Made by a program: the position numbers and the translations under genes. Shown here one piece after another: positions 18,709 through 27,533 of a stretch of DNA of 39,247 nucleotides (position 1 is the stretch's first letter; each line of letters opens with the position of its first letter). A model generated the notes under the pieces. That model saw only the letters and a program-made list of their open reading frames with translations, searched no databases and was not told where the DNA came from. The DNA is taken from positions 1-39,247 of the forward strand of contig JACRNB010000008.1 of the NCBI GenBank assembly GCA_016219425.1. Reading direction: 5' to 3'. The stretch is from Betaproteobacteria bacterium (GTDB lineage Bacteria > Pseudomonadota > Gammaproteobacteria > Burkholderiales > Thiobacillaceae).

Positions 18709-19953
18709 TCAGTCAGGAAGCCGCTCGTGGGCATACAGATCCTCGATGCGTTCACGCGTGCGGATGAGGTGATGCTGCGCCCCGTCCACGAGGATCTCCG
18801 CCGCGCGCGGGCGGGTGTTGTAGTTGGAGCTCATGCTCATGCCGTAAGCGCCTGCGGAACACAGCGCCAGAAGGTCGTTTTCCGCCAGCGCCAGGGTACG
18901 GTCATGGCCGAGGAAATCGCCGCTCTCGCACACCGGCCCCACCACCGAGTAGGCGCGGGCCTCGCCCTCGCGCTCCCGCACCGGCAGGATGTCGTGCCAG
19001 GCGTCGTAGAGGGAAGGCCGCATGAGGTCGTTCATGGCCGCATCGACGATGGCGAAGTCTTTCGCCGCGCCATGCTTGAGGTATTCCACGCGCGTGAGCA
19101 GCCAGCCGGCATTGCCCACCAGGGCGCGCCCCGGCTCGATCACCAGGGTCTCCGTGCGTCCGCGCATGCGCGCAAGCAGGAGCTCCGCGTAGGCCGCCAG
19201 GTCCGGCGGCGTCTCGTCGCGATAGCGGATGCCGACGCCGCCGCCGATGTCGATGTGATGCAGGCGGACGCCCTGCGCCTCCAGGCCGGCCACCAGTTCC
19301 AGCACCCGGTCCAGGGCCTCGGCGAAGGGCGCGATGTCGGTGAGCTGGGAGCCGATGTGGCAGTCGATGCCCACCACTTCGATATGGGGCATCGCGGCGG
19401 CCTCGGCGTAGACGCGCAGGGCCTGGTCGTGGGCGATGCCGAACTTGTTGTCCTTCAGGCCGGTGGAGATGTAGGGATGCGTCTTGGCGTCCACGTTGGG
19501 ATTCACGCGCAAGCTCACCGGGGCCTTGCGCGCCATGGACCCGGCGACGCGGTTGAGCCGCGCCAGCTCGCTTTCCGACTCCACGTTGAAGCATTGGATG
19601 CCGGCCACCAGGGCGGCGCGCATCTCGTTTTCGCGCTTGCCCACGCCGGAGAACACCACCTTGGCGGGATCGCCCCCTGCCGCCATCACCCGCGCCAGTT
19701 CACCGCCGGAGACGATGTCGAAACCGGCGCCCAGGCGCGCGAACAGTTGCAGTATGGCCAGGCTGCCGTTGGCCTTCACCGCATAGCAGACCTGATGCGG
19801 ATGTCCCGCCAGGGCCAGATCGAAGGCCTTGTAGGCGGCCTCCAGGGCGGCGCGGGAGTAGATGTAGGAGGGGGTGCCGTACTTGGCGGCGAGGCTGTCC
19901 AGGGGCGTGTCCTCGATGTGGAGGACGCCGCCCTTGCGAGAGAGGGCGTTCAT
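18709..19953 (-). CDS. lysA: Diaminopimelate decarboxylase
   Basis: A 414-residue PLP enzyme that decarboxylates meso-diaminopimelate to L-lysine, the last step of lysine synthesis. The PLP-binding Lys is in VCYAVKANGSL (K60). HIGSQLTD, the glycine-rich HHIDIGGGVGI segment, EPGRALVGNAG and the active-site Cys in GPVCESGDFLG are all present. Length is normal. The start at 19953 (MNALSRKGGVLHIEDTPLDSLAAKYGTP) overlaps the stop of lptM (ATGA), a pairing (lptM/yifL next to lysA and cyaY) conserved in proteobacteria. Confidence 0.97.
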   Translation of the reverse strand: MNALSRKGGVLHIEDTPLDSLAAKYGTPSYIYSRAALEAAYKAFDLALAGHPHQVCYAVKANGSLAILQLFARLGAGFDIVSGGELARVMAAGGDPAKVVFSGVGKRENEMRAALVAGIQCFNVESESELARLNRVAGSMARKAPVSLRVNPNVDAKTHPYISTGLKDNKFGIAHDQALRVYAEAAAMPHIEVVGIDCHIGSQLTDIAPFAEALDRVLELVAGLEAQGVRLHHIDIGGGVGIRYRDETPPDLAAYAELLLARMRGRTETLVIEPGRALVGNAGWLLTRVEYLKHGAAKDFAIVDAAMNDLMRPSLYDAWHDILPVREREGEARAYSVVGPVCESGDFLGHDRTLALAENDLLALCSAGAYGMSMSSNYNTRPRAAEILVDGAQHHLIRTRERIEDLYAHERLPD

Positions 19954-20078
19954 TGCGCGGGTGTGCTTGGGGCGGGTTTGGAGACCGGGTCCGGCAGGTA
20001 CAGCGGACCCTTCTTGCCGCAGGCGCCGAGAGGGCCGCAGAGGCTCAATATCAGGAGGAGGAAGGTCAGGCGGCGCAT
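19950..20078 (-). CDS. lptM: LPS-assembly accessory lipoprotein LptM (YifL)
   Basis: A 42-residue lipoprotein. The signal MRRLTFLLLILSLCGPLGAC ends in lipobox LGAC (C20), and the mature part begins GKKGPLYLPDP, the hallmark of LptM/YifL (CGxKGPLYxP). In Escherichia coli LptM helps LptD mature with LptE in the outer membrane. The gene starts at the ATG at 20078 behind GGGAGG-like sequence on the minus strand, and its TGA overlaps the lysA ATG. The lptE gene lies elsewhere in this window (6967). Confidence 0.93.
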   Translation of the reverse strand: MRRLTFLLLILSLCGPLGACGKKGPLYLPDPVSKPAPSTPAQ

Positions 20079-20123
20079 GGGAGGCTCGTACAATTCCGGG
20101 CCAGTCTAGCACGGAGAAACAGC

Positions 20124-20435
20124 ATGACCGAGAGTGAGTTCCTGGCCCTGGCGGACTCCGCCCTGGCCCGTCTGGAGGCGGCGCTGGAGGCGGCGGACCT
20201 GGATTTTGAACCGGGCGTCGGGGGCGTACTGGAGATCGAGTTCGCCCACGGCAATCCGATGGTGGTCAACCGCCACACCGCAGCCCGGGAGATCTGGGTG
20301 GCGGCCCGGAGCGGCGGCTTCCACTACCGCTGGGATGGGGCCGCCTGGCGCGACACTCGGGGCGGTGAGGAGCTGTTCGCGGCCCTGTCCCGGCTGTGTT
20401 CGGAGCAGGCGGGTGCGGTGGTGACCCTGGCGTAA
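20124..20435 (+). CDS. cyaY: Frataxin-like iron-sulfur assembly protein CyaY
   Basis: A 103-residue CyaY. The first helix MTESEFLALADSALARLEAALEAAD has its acidic iron-binding surface, followed by LDFEPGVGGVLEIEFAHGNPMVVNRHTAAREIWVAARSGGFHYRW and the FAALSRLCSEQAG final helix. Frataxin modulates cysteine desulfurase IscS and iron delivery during Fe-S cluster building. It is divergent from lptM-lysA, 45 bp apart, the standard cyaY-lptM-lysA neighbourhood. Confidence 0.96.
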   Translation: MTESEFLALADSALARLEAALEAADLDFEPGVGGVLEIEFAHGNPMVVNRHTAAREIWVAARSGGFHYRWDGAAWRDTRGGEELFAALSRLCSEQAGAVVTLA

Positions 20436-20447
20436 GCGTCGGGAGCG

Positions 20448-20463
20448 TACCCATTCATGGGTA
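20448..20463. promoter_or_regulatory. Perfect palindrome upstream of the Crp/Fnr regulator
   Basis: TACCCAT (20448-20454) and ATGGGTA (20457-20463) with a 2-bp centre, located 58 bp before the regulator start. The symmetry suggests an operator for a dimeric regulator, perhaps the downstream protein itself. There is no T tract to suggest a terminator for cyaY. Confidence 0.55.
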
Positions 20464-20520
20464 GTTTTCCCCGCGCCGGCTCGTGAGACAGTGCGGGCGT
20501 CCACACTTTCCGGTTTGTCG

Positions 20521-21318
20521 ATGCCCGCCCCACTCCTGAGCCTGCCTCATGTCGCCGTGGAGTTGCCGAGCCGCTTGTTCTCGCGGCGGCGACTTGCGCC
20601 GGTACGCCCTGCGGGCCAGCCCGGCCCCAAGGCGATGGCGGCGCGGCTGGCGCGCTTCGGTCTGTTCTCCGACTTTCCACCGCACTGTCTGGCCCGACTG
20701 GCTGCCGCCACCCGGGTTCAGGTGCATGGCGCCGGGGATGCGCTCTGGCATCAGGGTGAGGCAAGCCGCCGCGTGCTGCTGATCGAGGAAGGGCTGGCCA
20801 TCGCCTCCCGGCGTGTGCGCGAGGGGGTGAGCCGCACCTACGGCCTGTACGGCCCCGGCGATTCCCTGGGGCTGTACGCCATCTGGGCCGGCATGAAGTA
20901 CCCCACCGACGCCCTGGCCCTCAATCACGGCCTGACCGTTCTTGCCCTCTCTTCCTCCGCCCTGGTGAAGTGCGTGCGGGAGGAACCCCGGTTGCTGGAA
21001 CCGCTGATGGAGGAAGTCGGGCGCTTCACCGAGGCCTTTCTGCGCAAGATCGACATCGTCAGCGCCGGGACGGTGCAACAGCGCGTAGCCGCCCTCATGC
21101 ACATGCTGCTGGAACGCTACGGCGTCCCCACGGGGGAGCGCGCGGCCAGCCTGCCCATCCGCCTGACCCTGGAGCAGATCGGGGCCATCACCGACGCCCG
21201 CATCGAGACCGTGGCGCGCGCCCTGGCTGAATGGAAGCGGGAAGGCTGGATGTCAAACGACGCCGACGGCTTTCATTTCTCCGCCCTGAGCCGCCTGAAA
21301 GACGAACTGGGCGATTAA
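20521..21318 (+). CDS. Crp/Fnr family transcriptional regulator
   Basis: A 265-residue regulator. The cyclic-nucleotide-binding-like barrel (GLFSDFPPHCLARLAAATRVQVHGAGDALWHQGEASRRVLLIEEG..., about 45-160) leads to a long dimer helix and a C-terminal winged helix with LTLEQIGAITDARIETVARALAEWKREGW. The N-terminal Cys cluster of true Fnr is absent, so it is not an oxygen-sensing Fe-S Fnr; the effector is unknown. The start is uncertain: ATG 20521 is used, while GTG 20491 or the later ATG of MAARLARFGLFSD would give a longer or shorter protein. Its stop codon overlaps that of trkH tail to tail (21315-21318). Confidence 0.88.
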   Translation: MPAPLLSLPHVAVELPSRLFSRRRLAPVRPAGQPGPKAMAARLARFGLFSDFPPHCLARLAAATRVQVHGAGDALWHQGEASRRVLLIEEGLAIASRRVREGVSRTYGLYGPGDSLGLYAIWAGMKYPTDALALNHGLTVLALSSSALVKCVREEPRLLEPLMEEVGRFTEAFLRKIDIVSAGTVQQRVAALMHMLLERYGVPTGERAASLPIRLTLEQIGAITDARIETVARALAEWKREGWMSNDADGFHFSALSRLKDELGD

Positions 21319-22760
21319 CGCCGCCAGAAGGCGGGGGTGAGCACCACCAGCAGGGTGAACACCTCCAGGCGGCCCGCCAGCATGGCGACGGTGCACACCC
21401 AGGTCTGGAAGTCGGTCAGCGCGCCGTAGTTGTTGGCCGGCCCCACCACGCCCAGGCCGGGGCCGGCGTTGTTGATGCAGGCGATGATGGCGCTGAAGGC
21501 GGAGATGAAATCGAGCCCGCTGGCCAGGAGCGCGAAGGTCAGCGTGACCACCGTCATGAAGTACAGAAAGATGAAGGCCAGCACCGAGAACACCACCTTG
21601 TTCTCGATCACCTGGCCGCCCAGCTTGACCGGCATGAGGGCGTTGGGATGCAGCAGGCGGGAGAGTTCGCGTGAGGCCTGCTTGGCCAGGATCAGGGTGC
21701 GGATCATCTTGACGCCGCCGCCAGTGGAGCCGGAGCAGGCCAGGATGGAGCTCAGGAACAGCATCCACATGGGCGCGAAGATGGGCCACTGGCCGAAGTC
21801 CGTGCTGGCATAGCCGCAGTCGGTGGCGATGGTGATCAGGTTGAAGCTCACATGGCGCAAGGTGGTGAGCGCATCCGGGTAGACGCCCTGATACCAGAGA
21901 AAGGCCGTCACCCCCAGCACGCTCAGCGCCAGCAGGGTGAGCATGTGCATCATCTCCACGTCCGCCAGCCAGGTGCGCAGGCTGACGCCGCGCACCATGA
22001 GGAAATAGGTGGTGAAGTTGCCGGCGGCGATCACCTGGAACACGGTCAACACCACCTCGATGGGCACGGAGTTGAAGAACCCGATGCTGGCGTCATGGGT
22101 GGAAAACCCGCCCAGAGACAAGGCGGAGAAGGCATGGCACACCGCGTCGAACCAGCTCATGCCGGCCAGGTGCAGGGCGACGGCGCAGGCCAGGGTGATG
22201 CCGGCGTAGACCAGCCACAGGGCCTTGGCGGTCTGGGCGATGCGCGGGGTGAGCTTGCTGTCCTTCATCGGCCCCGGCGTTTCCGCCTTGAACATGGAGC
22301 GACCGCCCACGCCCAGCAGGGGCAGGATGGCCACGGCCAGGACGATGATGCCCATGCCGCCGATCCAGTTGAGCAGGTGCCGCCACAGGTTGATGGAGGG
22401 CGGCAACAGGTCCAGGCCGGAATACACGCTGGCCCCGGTGGTGGTCATGCCGGAGACCGTCTCGAAGTAGGCGTCGGTAAACGAGGTATCCAGGTGGAAC
22501 ATCAACGGCAGGGTGGCGAAGGCCGGCAACAGGGTCCAGGTCAGCACCACGATGAGGAAGCCGTCGTGGGTCTTCAGGTCGCGCCGTCCGGCGCGGGTGA
22601 ACAGCCAAAGCAGGGCGCCGACGCCGATGGTGATGACCACCGCCTCGTCATAGGCGTTGAGGGCGGCGTCCTGATACCGCCAGGACACGCCCAGAGGAAC
22701 GAGCATGACCAGCCCGAAAATCAGGATGATGGGGCTCAATGCATACAGAACGCCGATCAT
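21315..22760 (-). CDS. trkH: Trk potassium transporter membrane subunit TrkH
   Basis: A 481-residue integral membrane protein with about ten hydrophobic segments and four pore-loop selectivity motifs of the SKT family: MTTTGASVYSGLD, FSALSLGGFSTHD, ATDCGYASTDF and INNAGPGLGVVGP. Each holds the filter glycine. It forms the K+ pore and works with the cytoplasmic gate TrkA, encoded immediately upstream with stop-start overlap (TGATG at 22758-22762). Length is normal (about 480). Confidence 0.97.
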   Translation of the reverse strand: MIGVLYALSPIILIFGLVMLVPLGVSWRYQDAALNAYDEAVVITIGVGALLWLFTRAGRRDLKTHDGFLIVVLTWTLLPAFATLPLMFHLDTSFTDAYFETVSGMTTTGASVYSGLDLLPPSINLWRHLLNWIGGMGIIVLAVAILPLLGVGGRSMFKAETPGPMKDSKLTPRIAQTAKALWLVYAGITLACAVALHLAGMSWFDAVCHAFSALSLGGFSTHDASIGFFNSVPIEVVLTVFQVIAAGNFTTYFLMVRGVSLRTWLADVEMMHMLTLLALSVLGVTAFLWYQGVYPDALTTLRHVSFNLITIATDCGYASTDFGQWPIFAPMWMLFLSSILACSGSTGGGVKMIRTLILAKQASRELSRLLHPNALMPVKLGGQVIENKVVFSVLAFIFLYFMTVVTLTFALLASGLDFISAFSAIIACINNAGPGLGVVGPANNYGALTDFQTWVCTVAMLAGRLEVFTLLVVLTPAFWRR

Positions 22761-24163
22761 CAGAAGAACCCGATACCCACCTGGAACAGGCGTTCCACCT
22801 TGCTGATCATGCGTTTGTTGGGCACGAACAGGATCAGGTGGTCGTCCGCCTCGATGCGGGTGTCATGGTGGGCGATGATGACCTGCTCGCCGCGCACCAC
22901 CGCACCCACGGAGACGCCCTCGGGCAGGTTGATCTGCTCGATGCGGCGACCGATCAGGCGCGAGGAACGGGCATCGCCATGCACCACCGCCTCCAGCGCC
23001 TCCGCCGCGCCCCGGCGCAGGGAGTGGACCACCGCCATGTCGCCGCGCCGGATGTGGGTGAGCAGCGGGCCGATGGTGGCCTGAGCCGGGGACAGGGCGA
23101 TGTCGATCTCGCCGCCCTGGAGCAGGTCCACATAGGTGGCGCGGTTGATCAGGGCGATCACCTTCTTCGCCCCCAGCCGCTTGGCCAGGAGCGAGGCCAT
23201 GATGTTGTCCTCGTCGTCATTGGTGAGCGCGCAGAACACGTCGATGTCCTCGATGTTCTCGGATAGCAGCAGGTCTTCGTCGGTGGCGTTTCCGTTCAGC
23301 ACCAGGGTGTGGTCCAGCTCCGCCGCCAGGCGCTCGGTGTTCTTCTTGTTGCGGTCGATGAGCTTGACCTGGTATTCCGAATCCAGGCTCTTGGCCAGAC
23401 GCCGCCCGATGTTTCCACCCCCCGCGATCATGATGCGGCGCACGTTGCGATCCTCGCGCCGCATCTCCTTCATGACCGCGCGCAGGTTTTCTGTGGCGGC
23501 CAGAAAGAACACCTCGTCGCCCTCCTGGATCACGGTATCGCCCTGCGGCACGATGGCGCGGTCCTGGCGGTAGATGGCGGCGACGCGGGCGTCGATCTGG
23601 CCCTTGAGGTCCGGGTGCTCGCGGAACATCAGGTGCAGGTGCTCGGGCAGGTGTTTGAGGGCGTGGCCCACCATGAAACCGCCATGCGCCTTCACCGCCA
23701 CCAGGCGGATGCGACCGCCGGCGAAATCCACCACCTGAAGCGCCTCCGGGTAGTCGATGAGGCGGCGCAGGTAATCGGTGATCTCCTGCTCCGGGGCGAT
23801 GACGTGGTCCACCCCGAAGTGCTCGGCGTCGAACAACTCCGGGTGGCGCATGTAGTCGGTGGAACGGATGCGCGCGATCTTGGTGGGGATGTTGAACACC
23901 GCGCTCGCCACCTTGCACGCCACCATGTTGGTCTCATCGTTCACCGTCACCGCCACCAGCATGTCGGCATCCTCCGCCCCGGCGGCGCGCAGGATGGAAG
24001 GGTGCGAGGCCTCGCCCCGCACCGTGCGCAGGTCGAAACGGTCCTGCAGGGCGGAGAGCTTGTCCGCGTCCAGGTCCACCACGGTGAGGTCGTTGCCCTC
24101 GCGCACCAGATGCTCCGCCAGGTTGGAGCCGACCTGGCCGGCGCCAAGGATGATGATCTTCAT
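22760..24163 (-). CDS. trkA: Trk potassium transporter regulatory subunit TrkA
   Basis: A 467-residue cytoplasmic protein with two RCK units. Each has a Rossmann nucleotide motif, GAGQVGSNLAEHL (from residue 7) and AGGGNIGRRLAKSL (about 235), followed by a RCK_C domain. The acidic residues after each second strand (VVDLDADK, LIDRNKKN) fit NAD(H)/ATP binding. It gates TrkH, encoded just downstream. It begins three bases after the ntrX stop, so the two-component pair and the K+ system appear to share one transcript, an arrangement also seen in relatives. Confidence 0.97.
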   Translation of the reverse strand: MKIIILGAGQVGSNLAEHLVREGNDLTVVDLDADKLSALQDRFDLRTVRGEASHPSILRAAGAEDADMLVAVTVNDETNMVACKVASAVFNIPTKIARIRSTDYMRHPELFDAEHFGVDHVIAPEQEITDYLRRLIDYPEALQVVDFAGGRIRLVAVKAHGGFMVGHALKHLPEHLHLMFREHPDLKGQIDARVAAIYRQDRAIVPQGDTVIQEGDEVFFLAATENLRAVMKEMRREDRNVRRIMIAGGGNIGRRLAKSLDSEYQVKLIDRNKKNTERLAAELDHTLVLNGNATDEDLLLSENIEDIDVFCALTNDDEDNIMASLLAKRLGAKKVIALINRATYVDLLQGGEIDIALSPAQATIGPLLTHIRRGDMAVVHSLRRGAAEALEAVVHGDARSSRLIGRRIEQINLPEGVSVGAVVRGEQVIIAHHDTRIEADDHLILFVPNKRMISKVERLFQVGIGFF

Positions 24164-24166
24164 GGC

Positions 24167-25408
24167 TCAGCCTTCCCGCTCGATCCCCAACTGTTTCACC
24201 TTGCGGTACATGTTGGTGCGGTCCAGCCCGGCGCGTTCAGCGGCGCGGCTCATGCTCCAGCCGCACTGTTCCAGCAGGGCCTCCAGATACGCCTTTTCGA
24301 ACGCGTCGCGGGCGTCCTTCAGGGGCAGGTGCAGCATCAGGTCGATGCCGGTCTCCTGCACCGGGGCATGGCCGATGATGGCCTCGACCTCCTCCATGCC
24401 CACCAGGGGCTCGCCTTCCGCCAGGGCCAGGCGTCCGCACAGGGCCTCCAGTTCCGCCAGATTGCCCGGCCATTCATGGGCGCTCAGCACGGCAAGAACA
24501 TCCGCGCCGAAATGGCGCGGGGTCACCAGCAGGCGCACGCAGGCGTCTTCCAGCATATGGGCGGCCAGGGCGGGGATGTCGTCGCGGCGGGTGCGCAGGG
24601 CGGGCAGTTCCACCACGCCATGGGCGAAATGATCGTGCAACTCCTGGGAAAGCAGCCCTTCCGAAAGCAGGAGCGAGGGCGCTTCATGGGCCGCGGCCAC
24701 CACGCGCACGCTGAATTCGGCGCGCCGCGCGATGAGCAGGGCCAGCCCGCGCTGCTGCATGGTGTTGAGGCCGGACAGGTGGGGCACGAACACCAGACCG
24801 CCGCGCGCCTGGGCCAGGATGTCGCCGGGGCGTTCCCCCAGTTGCACAACGTCGGTCAGGCGCACAAAACCGCCTTCCGGCGGGGTGAGGAAACGCGCGG
24901 CGGCCTCTTCGCCGCTGCCGGGCTCGCCCACCAGCAGCACCGGCAGACCGGCGGCGGAGGCCAGGGCCAGACGCTGGGTGAGGCGGCGAATCGGCTCGCC
25001 CTCGCCCAGGGCGGAGAGGTCGCCGCTGGTGGTGGGACGGCTGGGGCGCGCCTCCAGCGCCTTCTTCACCGTCTCCAGCAACTGCTTGTAGGCGATGGGC
25101 TTTTCCAGATAGTCGAAGGCACCCAGGCGGGTGGCCTCCACGGCGGTGTGTACCGTGCCATGCCCGGACATCATCACCACCGGCAGGGTCAGGCGGCCCT
25201 GGCTCTTCCATTCCTTGAGCAGGGTGACGCCGTCCACGTCCGGCATCCAGATGTCGAGCAGCACCAGGTCCGGGATCTTGGCCTCCAGCGCGGAGCGGGC
25301 GCGCGCGCCGTTTTCCGCCATGCGCACGTCATAGCCTTCTTCTTCCAGGATCTCGCGCATCAACTCGCGAATCCCCGGTTCGTCGTCCACCACCAGGATC
25401 TCAGGCAT
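24167..25408 (-). CDS. ntrX: NtrX-type response regulator with degenerate AAA+ domain
   Basis: A 413-residue REC-AAA+-Fis protein. The REC domain (1-120) has DDE at 8-10, phosphoacceptor D52 and K103. The central domain (about 135-325) is sigma54-activator-like but defective. Walker A is GEPGSGEE (161-168), with Lys replaced by Glu. The Walker B region reads GGLVFVPHL (203-211), with DE replaced by PH. The GAFTGA sigma54-contact loop is missing. The R-finger area and EWPGNLAEL remain recognisable. A Fis-type HTH closes the protein (SMSRAAERAGLDRTNMYRKVKQLG, 385-408). It is probably a phosphorylation-controlled DNA-binding regulator that does not activate sigma54. It overlaps ntrY by eight bases. 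Confidence 0.92.
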   Translation of the reverse strand: MPEILVVDDEPGIRELMREILEEEGYDVRMAENGARARSALEAKIPDLVLLDIWMPDVDGVTLLKEWKSQGRLTLPVVMMSGHGTVHTAVEATRLGAFDYLEKPIAYKQLLETVKKALEARPSRPTTSGDLSALGEGEPIRRLTQRLALASAAGLPVLLVGEPGSGEEAAARFLTPPEGGFVRLTDVVQLGERPGDILAQARGGLVFVPHLSGLNTMQQRGLALLIARRAEFSVRVVAAAHEAPSLLLSEGLLSQELHDHFAHGVVELPALRTRRDDIPALAAHMLEDACVRLLVTPRHFGADVLAVLSAHEWPGNLAELEALCGRLALAEGEPLVGMEEVEAIIGHAPVQETGIDLMLHLPLKDARDAFEKAYLEALLEQCGWSMSRAAERAGLDRTNMYRKVKQLGIEREG

Positions 25409-27533
25409 GTTTGTCGTCCTCTTCCATCAATGCGGGGAGGCTGACGCAGACCTGCGCGCCTCCTGCTTCCAGATTGCACACGGCGATGTTGCCGTGGTGT
25501 TCCTCGATGATCTTCTTCACCACCGGCAGGCCCAGGCCGGTGCCCTTGGCCTTGGTCGTGGCGTAGGGCTCGAACAGCCGCCCCATGAGCTCGTCCGGAA
25601 AGCCCGGCCCGTTGTCTTCCACGCACAGGGCCACCTGGCCCTCTTCCAGTCGCGTGGCGACGCGGATGCGAACCTCGCCTTCGGCCACAGCCTCGTGCGC
25701 GTTCTTGATCAGATTCACCAGCACCTGGCGCAGCAACGAAGGGTCGCCCGCCACGGGCGGCAGATTCTCGCCCAGATCAGAACTCACCTGTGTACTGCCT
25801 TCGTACAGATTGAGCACCTCGCGCACCAGGGCGTTGAGGTCCAGGCGCTCGATGCGTGGCGAGGGCAGCTTGGCGTAATGCGCGAAGGCGTCCACCAGCC
25901 CCTTCATGGCGGCGACCTGGCCGACGATGGTGGCGACGGCGCGGGTGAGGAAATCGCGCGCCACGGGCTCCAGGCGGTCGGCCAGCTTCGCCTCCAGGCG
26001 CTCGGCGGAGAGCTGGATCGGGGTGAGCGGGTTCTTGATCTCGTGCGCCATGCGCCGCGCCGCCTCGCCCCAGGCGGCGTCGCGCTGGGCGGCGATGAGC
26101 TGGGTGACATCGTCCAGCACCAGCGCGTAATCGGGCGCTTCGCCCGAGGACAGCGGCGCGCCGCGCGCCAGCAGGATGCGGTGGCGCGGCTGGCCGGGCA
26201 GCTCCAGTTGCTCGCGCCAGGGCTGCCTGGGGTGGTCGTGAAAGCGACGCGACATCTCGGTGGCGAAGCGGCGCAGGCCATCGCCCTCCTGGCCCCAGGA
26301 GGCAAGGGGGCGACCCTCCAGATCATCCCGGCTGACGCCCAGCAGGAGGGCGGAGGCCGGGTTGGCCAGACGCACCACCAGGTCATGGTCCAGGGTGATC
26401 ACGCCCGCCGTCACGCTGGAGAGCACGCCCTCCAGATAGACGTTGGCCTCCAGCAGTTTGTCCCGGCTCTCCTCCGCCACGGCGCGCGCATCGGCCAACT
26501 GGCGCGTCATGCGGTTGAAGCTCAGGGTGAGCATGCCCAGCTCGTCCCGTTGCGAAGAGGTCGCCACCTGACTGAAGTCGCCGCGCGCCACCGCACGGGT
26601 GCCGCGCGCGAGGATGCGCAGGGGTGCGGCCAGACGCTCGGATAGCAAAAAGGCCAGGGTGAAGGCGGAAAACAACGCCAGGGCCAGGGCCAGAGTGAGC
26701 GAGATGCCGTACAGGCGCTTCAGCCCCAGGCGCGAAAGCACCAGTTCCTGGTACCCCTGGCGCGCGGTCTCCACCTGTTGCGCATCCATCGCCAGTTGCG
26801 CCGGCACCGGCTGGATCACCTGCAACAAGCGCTGGCGTTCGTGCAGGGTGAACTGGCTGACCGGCACCAGGACATGCACGGAAATGCCGCCGCTTTCCTC
26901 TTTCACCAGACGCGACCAATGCTGCCCGGAACGCACCTGCCACAGCGCGCCCGCAGGCAAGGGCGGCGGCGCCAGACTGGTGCGGTTGGTGGTGTAGAAG
27001 GCGAGCATGCGGCCCTTCTCGTCATACAGGGCGGCGTCCTGCAGCCCGGCCTCCTCGCGCAGGTCATCCAGGCGCTCGGCCTGGATCATGGCCGGCGTCA
27101 GGGAGAGCTGGCTGGACAGGGATTCGGACTTCTTCACCACCTCGCGCTGCACATGCTCCAGGGCGGTGCGGCCCAGGGTGAGGCCGCCCTCCAGGGCGTT
27201 CTCCATGCGCACGTCGAACCAGGACTCAATCGACCGGATCAGGAACTGCACCGAGACGCCGTACACCACCAGACCCGGCACCAGGGCCATGAGGCCGATG
27301 ATGAGGAACAGGCGCGCAGTGAGCTTGGCCCCGAACACGCCGGAACGGATGCGCCGCACCAGCACGAAGCCTTGATACAGGATGAGCAGGGCCAACCCCG
27401 CCAGGGTGACCACCGCCACCCCCAGCAGCAAGGGCAGGTTCTCGGCGAAGAACACGGTGTTGCCCGCCGCCGCCACCAGCAGACCGATGAGGGCAGCGCC
27501 CAGCAGCAGACTGACGGCGACCAGGTACAGCAT
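25401..27533 (-). CDS. ntrY: NtrY-type membrane sensor histidine kinase
   Basis: A 710-residue kinase. Hydrophobic segments lie at about 1-23, 33-58, 73-96 and 275-297, with an extracytoplasmic sensing domain between the last two. HAMP (about 298-350) and PAS (about 365-480) domains follow. Phosphoacceptor H497 sits in AHEIKNPLTP, and the ATPase lobe has the N box NLIKNAHEA (607-615), VEDNGPGF and GTGLGLPVV. It phosphorylates the NtrX encoded downstream. NtrYX pairs respond to redox, nitrogen or envelope cues in other proteobacteria; the signal here is unknown. The start at 27533 overlaps the stop of the DUF4390 gene. Confidence 0.95.
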   Translation of the reverse strand: MLYLVAVSLLLGAALIGLLVAAAGNTVFFAENLPLLLGVAVVTLAGLALLILYQGFVLVRRIRSGVFGAKLTARLFLIIGLMALVPGLVVYGVSVQFLIRSIESWFDVRMENALEGGLTLGRTALEHVQREVVKKSESLSSQLSLTPAMIQAERLDDLREEAGLQDAALYDEKGRMLAFYTTNRTSLAPPPLPAGALWQVRSGQHWSRLVKEESGGISVHVLVPVSQFTLHERQRLLQVIQPVPAQLAMDAQQVETARQGYQELVLSRLGLKRLYGISLTLALALALFSAFTLAFLLSERLAAPLRILARGTRAVARGDFSQVATSSQRDELGMLTLSFNRMTRQLADARAVAEESRDKLLEANVYLEGVLSSVTAGVITLDHDLVVRLANPASALLLGVSRDDLEGRPLASWGQEGDGLRRFATEMSRRFHDHPRQPWREQLELPGQPRHRILLARGAPLSSGEAPDYALVLDDVTQLIAAQRDAAWGEAARRMAHEIKNPLTPIQLSAERLEAKLADRLEPVARDFLTRAVATIVGQVAAMKGLVDAFAHYAKLPSPRIERLDLNALVREVLNLYEGSTQVSSDLGENLPPVAGDPSLLRQVLVNLIKNAHEAVAEGEVRIRVATRLEEGQVALCVEDNGPGFPDELMGRLFEPYATTKAKGTGLGLPVVKKIIEEHHGNIAVCNLEAGGAQVCVSLPALMEEDDKHA

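Noticed and set aside
18709-20112. Extended lysA start at 20112
   Set aside because: The extra 53 residues overlap lptM on the same strand in another frame and have no homology; lysA starts at 19953 with ATGA coupling.
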